Origin: Nostoc sp. S4
Lineage (GTDB): Bacteria; Cyanobacteriota; Cyanobacteriia; Cyanobacteriales; Nostocaceae
Length of the DNA: 64,000 nucleotides
Assembly (NCBI GenBank): GCA_029379225.1
Contig: JAQYWR010000001.1
Location: forward strand, 209,848-273,847
Direction: 5' to 3'
The position numbers and the translations under genes were made by a program. Of this stretch, positions 44,112-52,926 are shown in pieces. The notes under the pieces were generated by a model. The model searched no databases and was not told where the DNA came from. It saw only the letters and a list, made by a program, of their open reading frames with translations. The stretch's first letter is position 1. Every line of letters begins with the position of its first letter.

Positions 44112-45309
44112 AAAATTCAATTTCTTCTTTTATTACCAATCTGCCCTGGCATTAGGGGCTGTTTTCACTTTCTTCACAGATATTAATTCCTATTTATATA
44201 CATCAGGAATTCTTTCTCAACCTCCTTTAGTTTGGATTATCGCGTTTGCTATATTCTCTATTCCCTTGCTTTTTTCATCCAACAAGTACATACCACTCTC
44301 TGTAATTAGTTGGTGTTTTGGTTATATTTTTATTTCATTATTGTGGTTTGTACTATTTTCTAGTTTTGGAGAACTTGCTTTTGAAGAATTAAGAAAACGA
44401 ATATTAACAGTAGTTTTTCTCCTTTGCATGTCATTAATCTTTTCTCAACATCCGAAAATTCATTACTTGACTCGATGGACTATATTTTTAGCAGTATTGA
44501 TGGGTATATTTAATAACTTTTTGGAATTTATTAACCCCGTCGTGTTTAATTCATTAGGTGATGGTGGTCGGGCTGCTGGATTTTATTTAAATCCTAACAG
44601 TAATGGCTGTGCATTAATACTTGGCATGATTTTTAGTGTGAGTCTATTACAGCCAATATATCGTTTACCTTTCGTGTCTATCGTCGGTATTGGAGTTTTT
44701 TTGACATTTTCCCGAGGAGCTATTCTTGGTTGGTTACTTGTAGTGATTATTTTTACGTTCGTAGGCGTGCTTCATTTGAACAAATTACTTTATTGGGCTT
44801 TGGGAATAGGGATTTTCATTATTAGCTTAGGCTCACAATGGTGGGACGAACTATTACAAAATTTGAATTTAAATCAAAATTCTTTAGAAAGAATTGCTTG
44901 GTTTCAAAATATTTCAACTTCTGATTCTGAAGATTCTGCTGATTCACGTTTAGAAGTGGCTCAATTGGCTTGGCAGATGTTTACTAAACATCCCTTTTTA
45001 GGTAATGGAATTGGCTCAACTTTAACGTGGAATTTGGAAATATCTACACACAATATGTATTTATATTATATGGCGGATCATGGAATTATCGGCGCTTTTA
45101 TTTTACCTCTATTAGTATATGCAGTGACACAGCACGCTCGTGGAGAAACTAAATATATTGGCTTGGCTTTTGCGGCTTTTATTCTTCTTTGGGGACTATT
45201 TAGCCATAATGTTTTAGAGGAGCGCTATATCCTCATCATGTTTTCATTGATGGCTGCAATGACTAGAGCAAGTTGGTTAGAGCAAAAGTATCAACTAGGA
45301 AATCTATGA
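44092..45309 (+). CDS. O-antigen ligase / Wzy-like polymerase
   Basis: A 405-residue polytopic membrane protein with about 10-12 helices (for example WIIAFAIFSIPLLFSS, LLYWALGIGIFIISLG). The Wzy_C/O-antigen ligase region shows NPNSNGCALILGMIFSVSLL, FSRGAILGWLLV, and the loop motif FLGNGIGSTLTWNLEISTHN followed by MYLYYMADHGIIGAF. In a locus with flippase, PGT and BY-kinase it is best read as the polymerase joining repeat units in the periplasm. The start at 44092 (MNQSLNKKFNFFF) is preferred over an in-frame upstream codon at 44059; it overlaps the preceding gene by 20 bp and the next by 4 bp (ATGA). Confidence 0.88.
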   Translation: MNQSLNKKFNFFFYYQSALALGAVFTFFTDINSYLYTSGILSQPPLVWIIAFAIFSIPLLFSSNKYIPLSVISWCFGYIFISLLWFVLFSSFGELAFEELRKRILTVVFLLCMSLIFSQHPKIHYLTRWTIFLAVLMGIFNNFLEFINPVVFNSLGDGGRAAGFYLNPNSNGCALILGMIFSVSLLQPIYRLPFVSIVGIGVFLTFSRGAILGWLLVVIIFTFVGVLHLNKLLYWALGIGIFIISLGSQWWDELLQNLNLNQNSLERIAWFQNISTSDSEDSADSRLEVAQLAWQMFTKHPFLGNGIGSTLTWNLEISTHNMYLYYMADHGIIGAFILPLLVYAVTQHARGETKYIGLAFAAFILLWGLFSHNVLEERYILIMFSLMAAMTRASWLEQKYQLGNL

Positions 45310-46475
45310 TGAAAATCATTTACATCATTACTGGACTCTCTACTGGTGGTGCTGAAGTCATGCTTTATAAACTTCTTTCCAGGATGAATCGAGAGCGTTT
45401 TAGTCCAGTTGTTGTTTCTTTAATGCATTATGGTACATGGGGCGATCGCATTGTGAATTTAGGCATTCCTGTTTATACCATTGGTATGAAACCAGGAAAG
45501 CTAAAACTAGTTGACATTTGGCGAATCATTCACATAGTACGCCAACTCAAACCTGATTTAATTCAAGGTTGGATGTATCACGGAAATTTAGCTGCACAAT
45601 TTGTCAAACTTTTTATATTTAGACAAGTACCTGTTTTCTGGAACGTGCGTCATTCACTTTCTTCTTTAGATTTAGAAAAACCGTTAACAACTACTATTAT
45701 TAAACTGTGTGCCAATTTTTCATCCTTACCTACAAAAATTATTTATAACTCTCAGAATAGTTCTCAACAACACGAAAAAAGTGGTTATTCTTTGGAGAAA
45801 ACCTGTGTAATTCCCAATGGGTTTGAAACAGAAAAATTTATTCCATCAACCAAGGCACGCCTCAAGATCCGTTCAGAATTAAATATTCCAGAAAATACTT
45901 TGTTGATTGGTTTGATTGGTCGTTATCACCCCATCAAAGACCATTTTAATTTTCTTCAAGCTGCTGCAATATTACTTAAAAAGCCTGCCAACGTTCAATT
46001 TGTTCTCGCAGGCAATAAAGTTGATTGGCAAAATCAGATTTTATCTGAATTAATCCATGAATTAGGGCTTGTTAAACACATACATCTACTAGGTGAACGT
46101 CACGATATGCCTCATTTAACCGCTGCTTTTGATATCGCTTCTTCTTCTTCGTCTGGAGAAGGCTTTCCCAATGTCATTGGCGAAGCTATGTCTTGTAGTG
46201 TTCCTTGTGTAGTTACAGACGTGGGAGACTCAGCTTGGATTGTCGGTGATACTGGAAAAGTCGTACCCCCAAGGAATCCAGAAGCATTAGCAAATGCTTG
46301 GCAAGCATTAATCGATATCGGGAAAGAAGGCAGAGAAAGTTTAGGAAAAGCAGCACGAGCAAGAGTCATCAAATATTTTTCTTTAGACTCCATTGTGGCT
46401 CAATACGAGGCACTATATGACAATGTGTTAGTTCTAAAAAACATCAAAATTAAAGAAGAGGCAGTGCAGTCTTAG
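45306..46475 (+). CDS. Glycosyltransferase family 4, last gene of block 1
   Basis: A 389-residue GT4 enzyme (MMKIIYIITGLSTGGAEVML at the N-terminus; donor domain LIGLIGRYHPIKDHFNFLQA, HLLGERHDMPHLTAAFDIAS, acid motif SSGEGFPNVIGEAMSCSVPC). It is a paralogue of the enzyme at 42963. Translation is coupled to the polymerase gene through an ATGA overlap; a second ATG directly follows at 45309. The gene ends block 1 and is followed by a MITE-like repeat and then a convergent gene. Confidence 0.93.
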   Translation: MMKIIYIITGLSTGGAEVMLYKLLSRMNRERFSPVVVSLMHYGTWGDRIVNLGIPVYTIGMKPGKLKLVDIWRIIHIVRQLKPDLIQGWMYHGNLAAQFVKLFIFRQVPVFWNVRHSLSSLDLEKPLTTTIIKLCANFSSLPTKIIYNSQNSSQQHEKSGYSLEKTCVIPNGFETEKFIPSTKARLKIRSELNIPENTLLIGLIGRYHPIKDHFNFLQAAAILLKKPANVQFVLAGNKVDWQNQILSELIHELGLVKHIHLLGERHDMPHLTAAFDIASSSSSGEGFPNVIGEAMSCSVPCVVTDVGDSAWIVGDTGKVVPPRNPEALANAWQALIDIGKEGRESLGKAARARVIKYFSLDSIVAQYEALYDNVLVLKNIKIKEEAVQS

Positions 46476-46517
46476 AGTTTGTTTGAAAAGTGATTGGCTG
46501 TGATTTTAATTGCATTG

Positions 46518-46651
46518 TTACCCCCCTTAGTCCCCCCTTATAAAGGGGGAAAACAAGAAAAATCCGGTTCCCTCACGCCACTTGCTTCAAGTCGGCAGAG
46601 CCGCCCAACGCAGTGGCTCCCCTTTATAAGGGGAGGGTTAGGGAGGGGTAA
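46518..46651. mobile_element. MITE-like element with TTACCCC...GGGGTAA ends
   Basis: A 134-bp unit begins TTACCCCCCTTAGTCCCC and ends GGGGAGGGTTAGGGAGGGG-TAA, so its ends are imperfect inverted repeats. Inside are two short palindromes (cccccttataaaggggg and cccctttataagggg) around a unique middle. Such 'ccccttataaaggggg' units are widespread in cyanobacterial gaps. Confidence 0.65.
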
Positions 46652-46777
46652 AAAATATTTGATACATCAATCGTAACTTTTCAAACATCCTCTTAGCGTC
46701 TCACCAAGTAGAACAACTGCCGTTCATAATTCAAGAATCAGAAAGCTGTTCTCAATCCAAAATCCGTCTTTAAAAGT

Positions 46778-46804
46778 TTAGAGCGGAAGTTTCCTGCGCT
46801 CTAA
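46778..46804. terminator. Hairpin between convergent genes
   Basis: TTAGAGCG (46778-46785) pairs with CGCTCTAA (46797-46804), with extra GGAA/TTCC pairing inside. Read leftward it is followed by AACTTTTA, so it may terminate the minus-strand dehydrogenase gene; no clear T-run follows on the plus strand. Confidence 0.45.
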
Positions 46805-46835
46805 GATGTAGCAAAATCTCAAATTCTAAATTCTA

Positions 46836-48284
46836 TTACTTAGGAGGCATAGTAACTTCCCAAATCCCTTGATTTCCACCGTATTCTATAACATAAATCT
46901 TGTTGCCGATAATTTCAGCATCAATGGGATTACTGAAACCTTGGACAATACGTTTGGCTTGAAGTCGGTAATTGCTATTTCCTACTTTAGTCAATTTCAA
47001 ATCCAACAGATCTTGGCTGGGATCTTTAAAAGGGCCTGCTACAGCTTCACCAACAGGATCGCCTGGAGTCCAACTTAATATAAATCCATCTCCTTTAAAT
47101 TCTGGACTCATTGCTGTTTGTGTATCAAAAACTAAACCCAAAGGAGAACGGTGTGTTGTAAAAGTACTCAAACTTTGTCCAAGAACACTCGCATCTTTGA
47201 TTTGGCCATTTTGAGGATCGCGGTAATTGTCTGCATCCGGGCCAAAATTAGGAATTGGTTCAGTCAAAGTGATATTAGGCCGAGCTGGAAAGGTCGGATC
47301 GTTATAATAGTAACCTTTGATAACTGCGTTAAATTTGGGGTTTAATAAACGGTCATTGGCAGGATTATAATTGGGAAATTGTTGGGGATTGTCTGTCCCA
47401 CCTATACGCCAGGGAAAGCCGTAATGTTGACCCTGACGTAGCCAATTTAATTCTTCTGACATATCGCGATCGGGGCCATTTTCTGTACCAAATAAATCCC
47501 CATTAGGCGCAAAAGCCATATCAAAAGTATTGCGTGTTCCTTCTGCAAAAATATAACCAGCTGTTTTTAAAGTTGCTCGATTGTTTGCAAGAAAGAGATT
47601 TTGACCATTAGTAGGAAGACGGATTATACAGGCCGTTAATCCTACTTCCCGAGTATTGGGATATAAACCTCCAGCAGTCTGGATTTCACCATGATCGGTA
47701 CGAGAACCGCTATTCACATAGATATACTTACCATCTGGGCTAACAACCACACCATTGAAGCGATGGTCATAGGCTGTTTTGCTTTTAGGATAACCTGCAC
47801 TCTTAGCCAAAACAGACCAGATACGCTGTCCTGTACTTGAGTTTATTACACCTTTAACAATAATTGCTTTAGTCTGATCGTTTCCAAGGTTTCCATTGCC
47901 AACTAAATAAATTGTACCGTCAGGGCCAATGGCCATACCTTGAGTTTCAGCTACCTTATGATTACTAAAGTCATAGACAAGTGTACTAGTGGATAAAGCT
48001 AAATTAACTTTATAAATCTCGCCATTGCGTTTGAGATAATAGAGTGTATTGTTTCGCGGATCTTTTACAATCCGAACAGAAGGAGAAATTGATGCCGTAT
48101 TTAAAATATTGCGAATCTTAATATCAGCACGCAGGGCTTGAGGTGCAGCATTAACTACAATAGTTCCATAATTTAACAAAAATATTGTTAATAGAAGTGT
48201 TTTTCCCCAAAAAAAGTGGTTTTTCAGCGTGAATTTATTGCTAAATCTGCGCTGATCTGGGCTGGTTGACTTAGCGTCATTCAT
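46836..48284 (-). CDS. Secreted glucose/sorbosone dehydrogenase-like beta-propeller protein
   Basis: A 482-residue exported protein of the PQQ-dependent sugar dehydrogenase (GSDH) fold. Start 48284 (MNDAKSTSPDQRRF) has a good ribosome binding site, GGAGA, seven bases upstream; a longer frame to 48419 lacks one. A signal segment follows (LLLTIFLLNYGTIVVNAAPQ). Propeller motifs are GMAIGPDGTIYLVGNGNLGN, GVVVSPDGKYIYVNSGSRTD and the family block FAPNGDLFGTENGPDRDMSE, with GQHYGFPWRIGG. The family oxidises aldoses with PQQ, but cyanobacteria often lack PQQ synthesis, so cofactor and activity are open. It lies between the two polysaccharide blocks, opposite in strand. Confidence 0.85.
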   Translation of the reverse strand: MNDAKSTSPDQRRFSNKFTLKNHFFWGKTLLLTIFLLNYGTIVVNAAPQALRADIKIRNILNTASISPSVRIVKDPRNNTLYYLKRNGEIYKVNLALSTSTLVYDFSNHKVAETQGMAIGPDGTIYLVGNGNLGNDQTKAIIVKGVINSSTGQRIWSVLAKSAGYPKSKTAYDHRFNGVVVSPDGKYIYVNSGSRTDHGEIQTAGGLYPNTREVGLTACIIRLPTNGQNLFLANNRATLKTAGYIFAEGTRNTFDMAFAPNGDLFGTENGPDRDMSEELNWLRQGQHYGFPWRIGGTDNPQQFPNYNPANDRLLNPKFNAVIKGYYYNDPTFPARPNITLTEPIPNFGPDADNYRDPQNGQIKDASVLGQSLSTFTTHRSPLGLVFDTQTAMSPEFKGDGFILSWTPGDPVGEAVAGPFKDPSQDLLDLKLTKVGNSNYRLQAKRIVQGFSNPIDAEIIGNKIYVIEYGGNQGIWEVTMPPK

Positions 48285-48453
48285 GATTTTCTCCATAAAC
48301 ATAATCAGATGATTTTTTCTAAATCTTTTTAATTCAGTGAAAAGATTTACAGAATGTTTGAAAAACTTATACCAATTTAAAAAAGGATTGAAATAGATGG
48401 ATTTACAAAACCCAAACACATAAATTCCTAATCCAAAATGGTATTATTTGTCC

Positions 48454-49806
48454 TTATCCTAAACTTACTTCTAAAGTATAAGGAACAGATATGCTGTCAC
48501 TTTCCCCAGAGAAAGTTCCACCATTTTGAGGAAACAAAGCATATTTACTCACTGAAATAGAGTACGTCCCCGCACCTAGTGAAGCGGTAATTAATGACCC
48601 AAAGTCATCTGGTTCATTACCACTATCATCATTAAATTGCAGTAAAGTCCCAGCATTATTAAACAGACCGAGGACTGTATCATCAGGTGTCACTGTTTTG
48701 ATAGTTACAGTTGCCGAATTTGCTATAGAAAATTTAAAAAAGTCAAAATCAGGATTATCTCCTGGCTGAACTGTAACTAACTCACCTGAAAGATTAACAT
48801 TTGAACCTGATGATAAAGAACCTAATCCTTCAGCACTGGCTAGTGTATTATTTGTAGCTTGTCCAGCATTTTCCCGTTCATAGAAAAGGAAGTCGTCACT
48901 ATCAAGTCTAAGATTGGTTCTCCCCTGCACAACACCTATAATCTCATCTGGCTCTGTTCCTGGTTTATCTAAGAATATTTGTGTGTTAGTTCCAACAACT
49001 TGCAGACGGTAGTTCTGTAGAGATCCTTTGAGTTCAATTCGATCTTCACTAGAGTTGAAGTCATTAATGCTAGCCAAGTCGCCAAAACCTGCATTCGCAG
49101 TGTTGTTATCGTCGTAGAAGACATTTGTCGCACTCCCAAGAACAAATCTATCTACCCCAACCCCACCAATCAAGCTATCAATCTCCCCTGAACCAGGTGG
49201 GAGCGAACTACCAGGAAAAACACCAATTAGGACATCGTCTCCAGATCCCCCATTGAGTGTATCATTACCAGGCCCGCCCTGTAGGCTATCATTACCATCC
49301 TCACCATTGAGGATATCATTTCCCAAATTACCGTCTAGCGTGTCATTACCTGTTCTACCATTGAGAGTATTGTTACTACTATTACCAAACAGAAAGTTGT
49401 TAAGACTGTTACCTGTGCCATTAATGGCACTAGTTCCCGTCAGTGTCAGATTCTCCACATTGGCTATGAGTGTGTAAGAGACAGAAGACCGGACGCTATC
49501 TGTGCCTGAATTTGCAGCTTCGGTGATAATATCAGCAGCACTGTCAATGATGTAAGTGTCGTTACCTGTTCCCCCATTCAAGCTGTCGATACCTGTACCG
49601 CCATCAAGTGTGTCATTGCCATCTCCACCGATGAGACTGTCGTTTCCTGTCCCGCCAAACAGATTATCATTACCAGCCGCACCATTTAAAGTGTCGTTAC
49701 CGGAGGTACTACTAGCATTACCACCATTAGCCCAACCATATATAGTGTCATCTCCCGAAGTCCCATTTTTGGTGTCAGAACCTGTCGTACCGTAAATAAC
49801 TGCCAT
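48454..49806 (-). CDS. RTX calcium-binding repeat protein with PPC domain
   Basis: A 450-residue acidic, probably type I-secreted protein. Start 49806 ([12 protein letters not shown]) has GGAGAAA upstream; a codon at 49821 is less likely. Two groups of RTX nonapeptides bind calcium: [20 protein letters not shown] with [17 protein letters not shown] near the N-terminus, and [20 protein letters not shown] with [17 protein letters not shown] about residues 155-200. The C-terminal part resembles a pre-peptidase C-terminal (PPC) domain: [19 protein letters not shown] and [18 protein letters not shown]. There is no catalytic domain. Such proteins often sit at the cell surface or sheath. It is 169 bp upstream of the dehydrogenase gene, same strand. 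Confidence 0.9.
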   Translation of the reverse strand: MAVIYGTTGSDTKNGTSGDDTIYGWANGGNASSTSGNDTLNGAAGNDNLFGGTGNDSLIGGDGNDTLDGGTGIDSLNGGTGNDTYIIDSAADIITEAANSGTDSVRSSVSYTLIANVENLTLTGTSAINGTGNSLNNFLFGNSSNNTLNGRTGNDTLDGNLGNDILNGEDGNDSLQGGPGNDTLNGGSGDDVLIGVFPGSSLPPGSGEIDSLIGGVGVDRFVLGSATNVFYDDNNTANAGFGDLASINDFNSSEDRIELKGSLQNYRLQVVGTNTQIFLDKPGTEPDEIIGVVQGRTNLRLDSDDFLFYERENAGQATNNTLASAEGLGSLSSGSNVNLSGELVTVQPGDNPDFDFFKFSIANSATVTIKTVTPDDTVLGLFNNAGTLLQFNDDSGNEPDDFGSLITASLGAGTYSISVSKYALFPQNGGTFSGESDSISVPYTLEVSLG

Positions 49807-49880
49807 ATCATTTCTCCGCAATTTTTAACTAATGCCTCACTTCAGCCTTAGTCAAATAACTCTTTATTAGTTCAATATAA

Positions 49881-50089
49881 ATTACTTGCGATTTGCGTAA
49901 TCCTAAATGGAAAACTTTAATTATTAATTTGATTAGGAACTTAAAAATAAAAAATATCTAACTATCGATTATGCCGAGTCAAAAACCACCCCTTTAATTT
50001 AGAGAGAGATAAAATGCTCACCATACCATATAAGAAGATTAGATAATTAATTTGGTGCAAATTCCTTAATTACGCAAATCGTAAGTAAT
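49881..50089. mobile_element. 209-bp unit bounded by 21-bp inverted repeats (MITE-like)
   Basis: The left end ATTACTTGCGATTTGCGTAA-T and the right end ATTACGCAAATCGTAAGTAA-T are reverse complements with one mismatch over 21 bp. The interior is non-coding and AT-rich. No clear target duplication was seen. Confidence 0.5.
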
Positions 50090-50489
50090 AAGCAAAAATT
50101 TATTGATATTGATTGTTTTTATAAATTTTTACTGCCATAACTATATTAATTATCATGAGTAAAAGTTTTCATAAACTTCTTTACAAAATCTTTAAAATAT
50201 TAATCTATGCTATTTATTTATCATTTATAAAAATAAACTTAAAACTTAATTAACTTTTTCTTCAACAATACTTATTTTTTAGTCAAAGCTGTGATAGTTT
50301 TTTCAATTTAAGTGGTCTCTTAGTTTAAGTTAGGTTTCAATATCAGATATTTTATTAAAAAAGTATTATCTTTCAATAAAAAAAATACTTTTAGATTAAA
50401 GAAGTCTTTTCAAAGGAAGATAAGTTAAATTGATAGATTATCCAGAAAATTTTTGAGTTTGATAAGAGTTTAACTTTATATAAATTTTA

Positions 50490-50585
50490 TCAACGCAGCT
50501 TCAGTTGGTTATTGGAGTCCGACTGGCTCATGAATAAAGAGTAAAACACCACAAAATCTCTGATTTTGTAGTGTTTAGTTTCTAG
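50490..50585 (+). ncRNA. Candidate small RNA with two hairpins
   Basis: A first hairpin pairs CAGTTGG (50502-50508) with CCGACTG (50519-50525, one G-U). A second, strong one pairs AAACACCACAAAATC with GATTTTGTAGTGTTT (50544-50576, one mismatch, 3-nt loop), followed by agtttct. Upstream AT-rich TTGATA and TATAAA-like words occur near 50459-50485. Neither flanking gene is transcribed into this spot, so a terminator here would belong to an unannotated transcript. Confidence 0.3.
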
Positions 50586-50765
50586 TAAGTACGACTTTTA
50601 GCGATCGCACATCCACAACAACTGTCAAAACCAAACTTATCTTTATCTAAAAGTTGCATAATTATTTTTAAAAACAGCATTAAAGAATAAATTAATATTT
50701 ACAGCATTTACTAACCTCCAAAATTTATCTTTCGCTTCATTAATATTTGATCGGGAGAACTTCAA

Positions 50766-52418
50766 ATGTCTCTTCTCAGTAAAAAAATCAGATTTTTTAA
50801 CAAACTCAAACTTATTTTAGGAACATTAGGAACATTAGGAATAGTATTTACTTTATTTGCTTGTTCAAGCATCTGGTTATTAACTAACAACTCATCCTTA
50901 GGCGATCGCCCTTTTGTATGGGTGGCTTCAAGTCTAGAAAGAATAAAGCAACAAGACGCACCAAGAAGTAAAACCCAGATTGATTTGTACGCTGCACGTG
51001 GTGAATATGAACCTTTTCAAATAGGAATTCACGCACCCAGTGGCGGTCTAACAAATGTGAATATTACAGTCTCCAATTTATCCGGGTCAAATAATCGACT
51101 AATTTCAAATAAAAATATTACACTCTATCGCGAACATTACGTTCATGTTGTTCATTCTAGCCCTAACAAAAAAGGCAGCACAAATCCACCTTTAGGTACT
51201 GGATGGTATGCCGATGGATTGATTCCATTTATTAATCCTGAAAACAAAACAGATCTTACAGGTGCGGAATTAGATGCAGTTCCATTCAACTTAAAAGCTA
51301 AGAATAACCAACCTATTTGGGTAGACATTTTTGTACCGCGCAACACTGAAGCTGGTGACTATCAAGGTACTTTCACTGTTAGTAGCGACCAAGGAGCGAT
51401 CGCAGGTAAAATCCACCTAAAGGTTTGGAATTTTGAGTTACCGCTCGAGCCATCGCTCAATTCTGAGTTCACATTCTATGAACATCAAGATAAAAGCGAC
51501 ATGGTAGAACTTCTCAAACATAAGTTAATGCCTGATGCCCATTTTAATCCAGCAGATGAACCTGAGTTAATCAAGCTGTGGGGACTTCGTTCCCGGAGTC
51601 TTCCTTTTTGGAGTGGGGCTAACGTTAATAGTTGCAAAATGGCTCCAGCCCCTTCTCTCCAGAAGATAAAAACCACTGCTGCTAAGCATGAATCTGGTTT
51701 ATTTCTCTACGCTAGATATGCCGATGAAATTGATAACTGCCCAAATTTAATTGAACCAGTCAAGCAATGGGCGCGAAATTTTCATCAAGCTGGAATCGCA
51801 ACCGCCTTAGCAATGACTCCCACAGCTGCGCTTTATGATGATGGTTCGGGAACTGGGCGCTCGGCTGTAGATATCTGGGTAGTATTGCCAGAATCCTATG
51901 ATGAAGCTCCTGACCAAATTACTGAAGTTCTGCAAAAAGGAAATAAAGTTTGGTCTTATAATGCTTTGGTACAAGATGGGTACTCTCCTAAATGGCAGAT
52001 AGACTTTGAACCAATCAACTACAGAATTCATCCAGGCTTCATTAGCCAAAGCCTTGGACTGACGGGAATTTTATACTGGCGAGTTGACCTTTGGACAGAA
52101 GACCCCTGGAACGACGTTCAAACTTATTTCCAGAAGAAATACAAAGACTATTTTCCTGGTGAAGGGATGTTGTTTTATCCCGGAAAACAGGTAGGTATCA
52201 AAGGAGTTGTTCCTTCGATGAGACTCAAGTGGCTCAGAGAAGGGGTAGAAGATTACGAGTATCTCGAAATACTTAAAAGTCGTAAGCGCCAAGATTGGGT
52301 ACTTTCATTAGCTCGGCGTGTCGGTCTTGACTGGAAGCACTGGACGCGGGATATAAATCTACTGGAATCAGTCCGGCGACAGTTGGGCGAGGAAATAGAC
52401 AGGCTCTCTTCTCAATAA
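50766..52418 (+). CDS. DUF4091 lipoprotein, glycoside-hydrolase-like
   Basis: A 550-residue exported protein. The N-terminus has a hydrophobic signal ending in a lipobox-like LFACSS, suggesting lipoprotein anchoring. A beta-sandwich follows (IDLYAARGEYEPFQIGIHAP, VDIFVPRNTEAGDYQGTFTV), then a TIM-barrel-like region and the DUF4091 part: GLTGILYWRVDLWTEDPWND, LFYPGKQVGIKGVVPSMRLK, WLREGVEDYEYLEIL. DUF4091 proteins are thought to be glycoside hydrolases acting on surface polysaccharides; no catalytic residues are assigned here. GGGAGAA lies six bases before the ATG. It precedes block 2 and may edit or release the polysaccharide, which is inference. Confidence 0.85.
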   Translation: MSLLSKKIRFFNKLKLILGTLGTLGIVFTLFACSSIWLLTNNSSLGDRPFVWVASSLERIKQQDAPRSKTQIDLYAARGEYEPFQIGIHAPSGGLTNVNITVSNLSGSNNRLISNKNITLYREHYVHVVHSSPNKKGSTNPPLGTGWYADGLIPFINPENKTDLTGAELDAVPFNLKAKNNQPIWVDIFVPRNTEAGDYQGTFTVSSDQGAIAGKIHLKVWNFELPLEPSLNSEFTFYEHQDKSDMVELLKHKLMPDAHFNPADEPELIKLWGLRSRSLPFWSGANVNSCKMAPAPSLQKIKTTAAKHESGLFLYARYADEIDNCPNLIEPVKQWARNFHQAGIATALAMTPTAALYDDGSGTGRSAVDIWVVLPESYDEAPDQITEVLQKGNKVWSYNALVQDGYSPKWQIDFEPINYRIHPGFISQSLGLTGILYWRVDLWTEDPWNDVQTYFQKKYKDYFPGEGMLFYPGKQVGIKGVVPSMRLKWLREGVEDYEYLEILKSRKRQDWVLSLARRVGLDWKHWTRDINLLESVRRQLGEEIDRLSSQ

Positions 52419-52926
52419 GTATTTTGAGAAATCGATACTTTGACTAAAATTTAGATATTTTTTAATATATCCAAACAGATGAGCGAGTAGGGTAAAGCTT
52501 TTAACTCCATTTTATAACGCCACTTGCGACAACAGAGGGAGCTTCCAAAGGCGTACTGGCTCCTCTCTACTTCCTACTCTCTGCTGATAGCAAATAAATA
52601 CAAAAATCAAAGTTGATTACTATATAAGAATAAGAACTCATAGACAATTACGTAGATGTGGTTATGTCTTTTTATTTGTAGAAGCTGCGCCATTTTGGCA
52701 TGACTCAAACAACAAAACAGTGTTACAAAATTGAGATATAAATCAGAAAGTAATACCATTTTTGATTTTGTGAAAAGTTGAGCCATTCTTCAAAGTGGGT
52801 TTTTCAACTTGTATGTAGACGCCCAGCAGAAGGCTTCTCCTAGAGTACTAGCGTTGAACGCTGACTTCCAGCGAGCAAAGCTTTATAAAACTGATTTTAG
52901 ATTTATAAATATACTTTTATTGAGAT
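52419..52926. other. 508-bp region upstream of polysaccharide block 2
   Basis: Contains a gcgacaacagagggagcttcc-type repeat remnant (52525-52570), the shared element copy B (52659-52732), and a short dyad AGCGTTgAACGCT near 52850. No coding frame is seen. Confidence 0.6.
52659..52732 (+). promoter_or_regulatory. Shared 74-bp upstream element, copy B
   Basis: It begins TGGTTATGTCTTTTTATTTG and contains GCGCCATTTTGGCATGAC, matching copy A at 34107-34180 without gaps. It lies 194 bp before the first gene of block 2, in the direction of transcription. Confidence 0.7.

Larger units (their letters stand above)
49807..50765. other. AT-rich gene-free 959-bp stretch between divergent genes
   Basis: Very AT-rich. 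It contains an inverted-repeat pair at 49881-49901/50069-50089 and a hairpin-bearing stretch at 50490-50585, both listed. The rest shows no gene. Confidence 0.7.

Noticed and set aside
52669..52700. Reading the shared element as a sigma-54 (-24/-12) promoter because of TTGGCATGA
   Set aside because: Spacing and the -12 part do not fit, and cyanobacteria are not known to have sigma-54.
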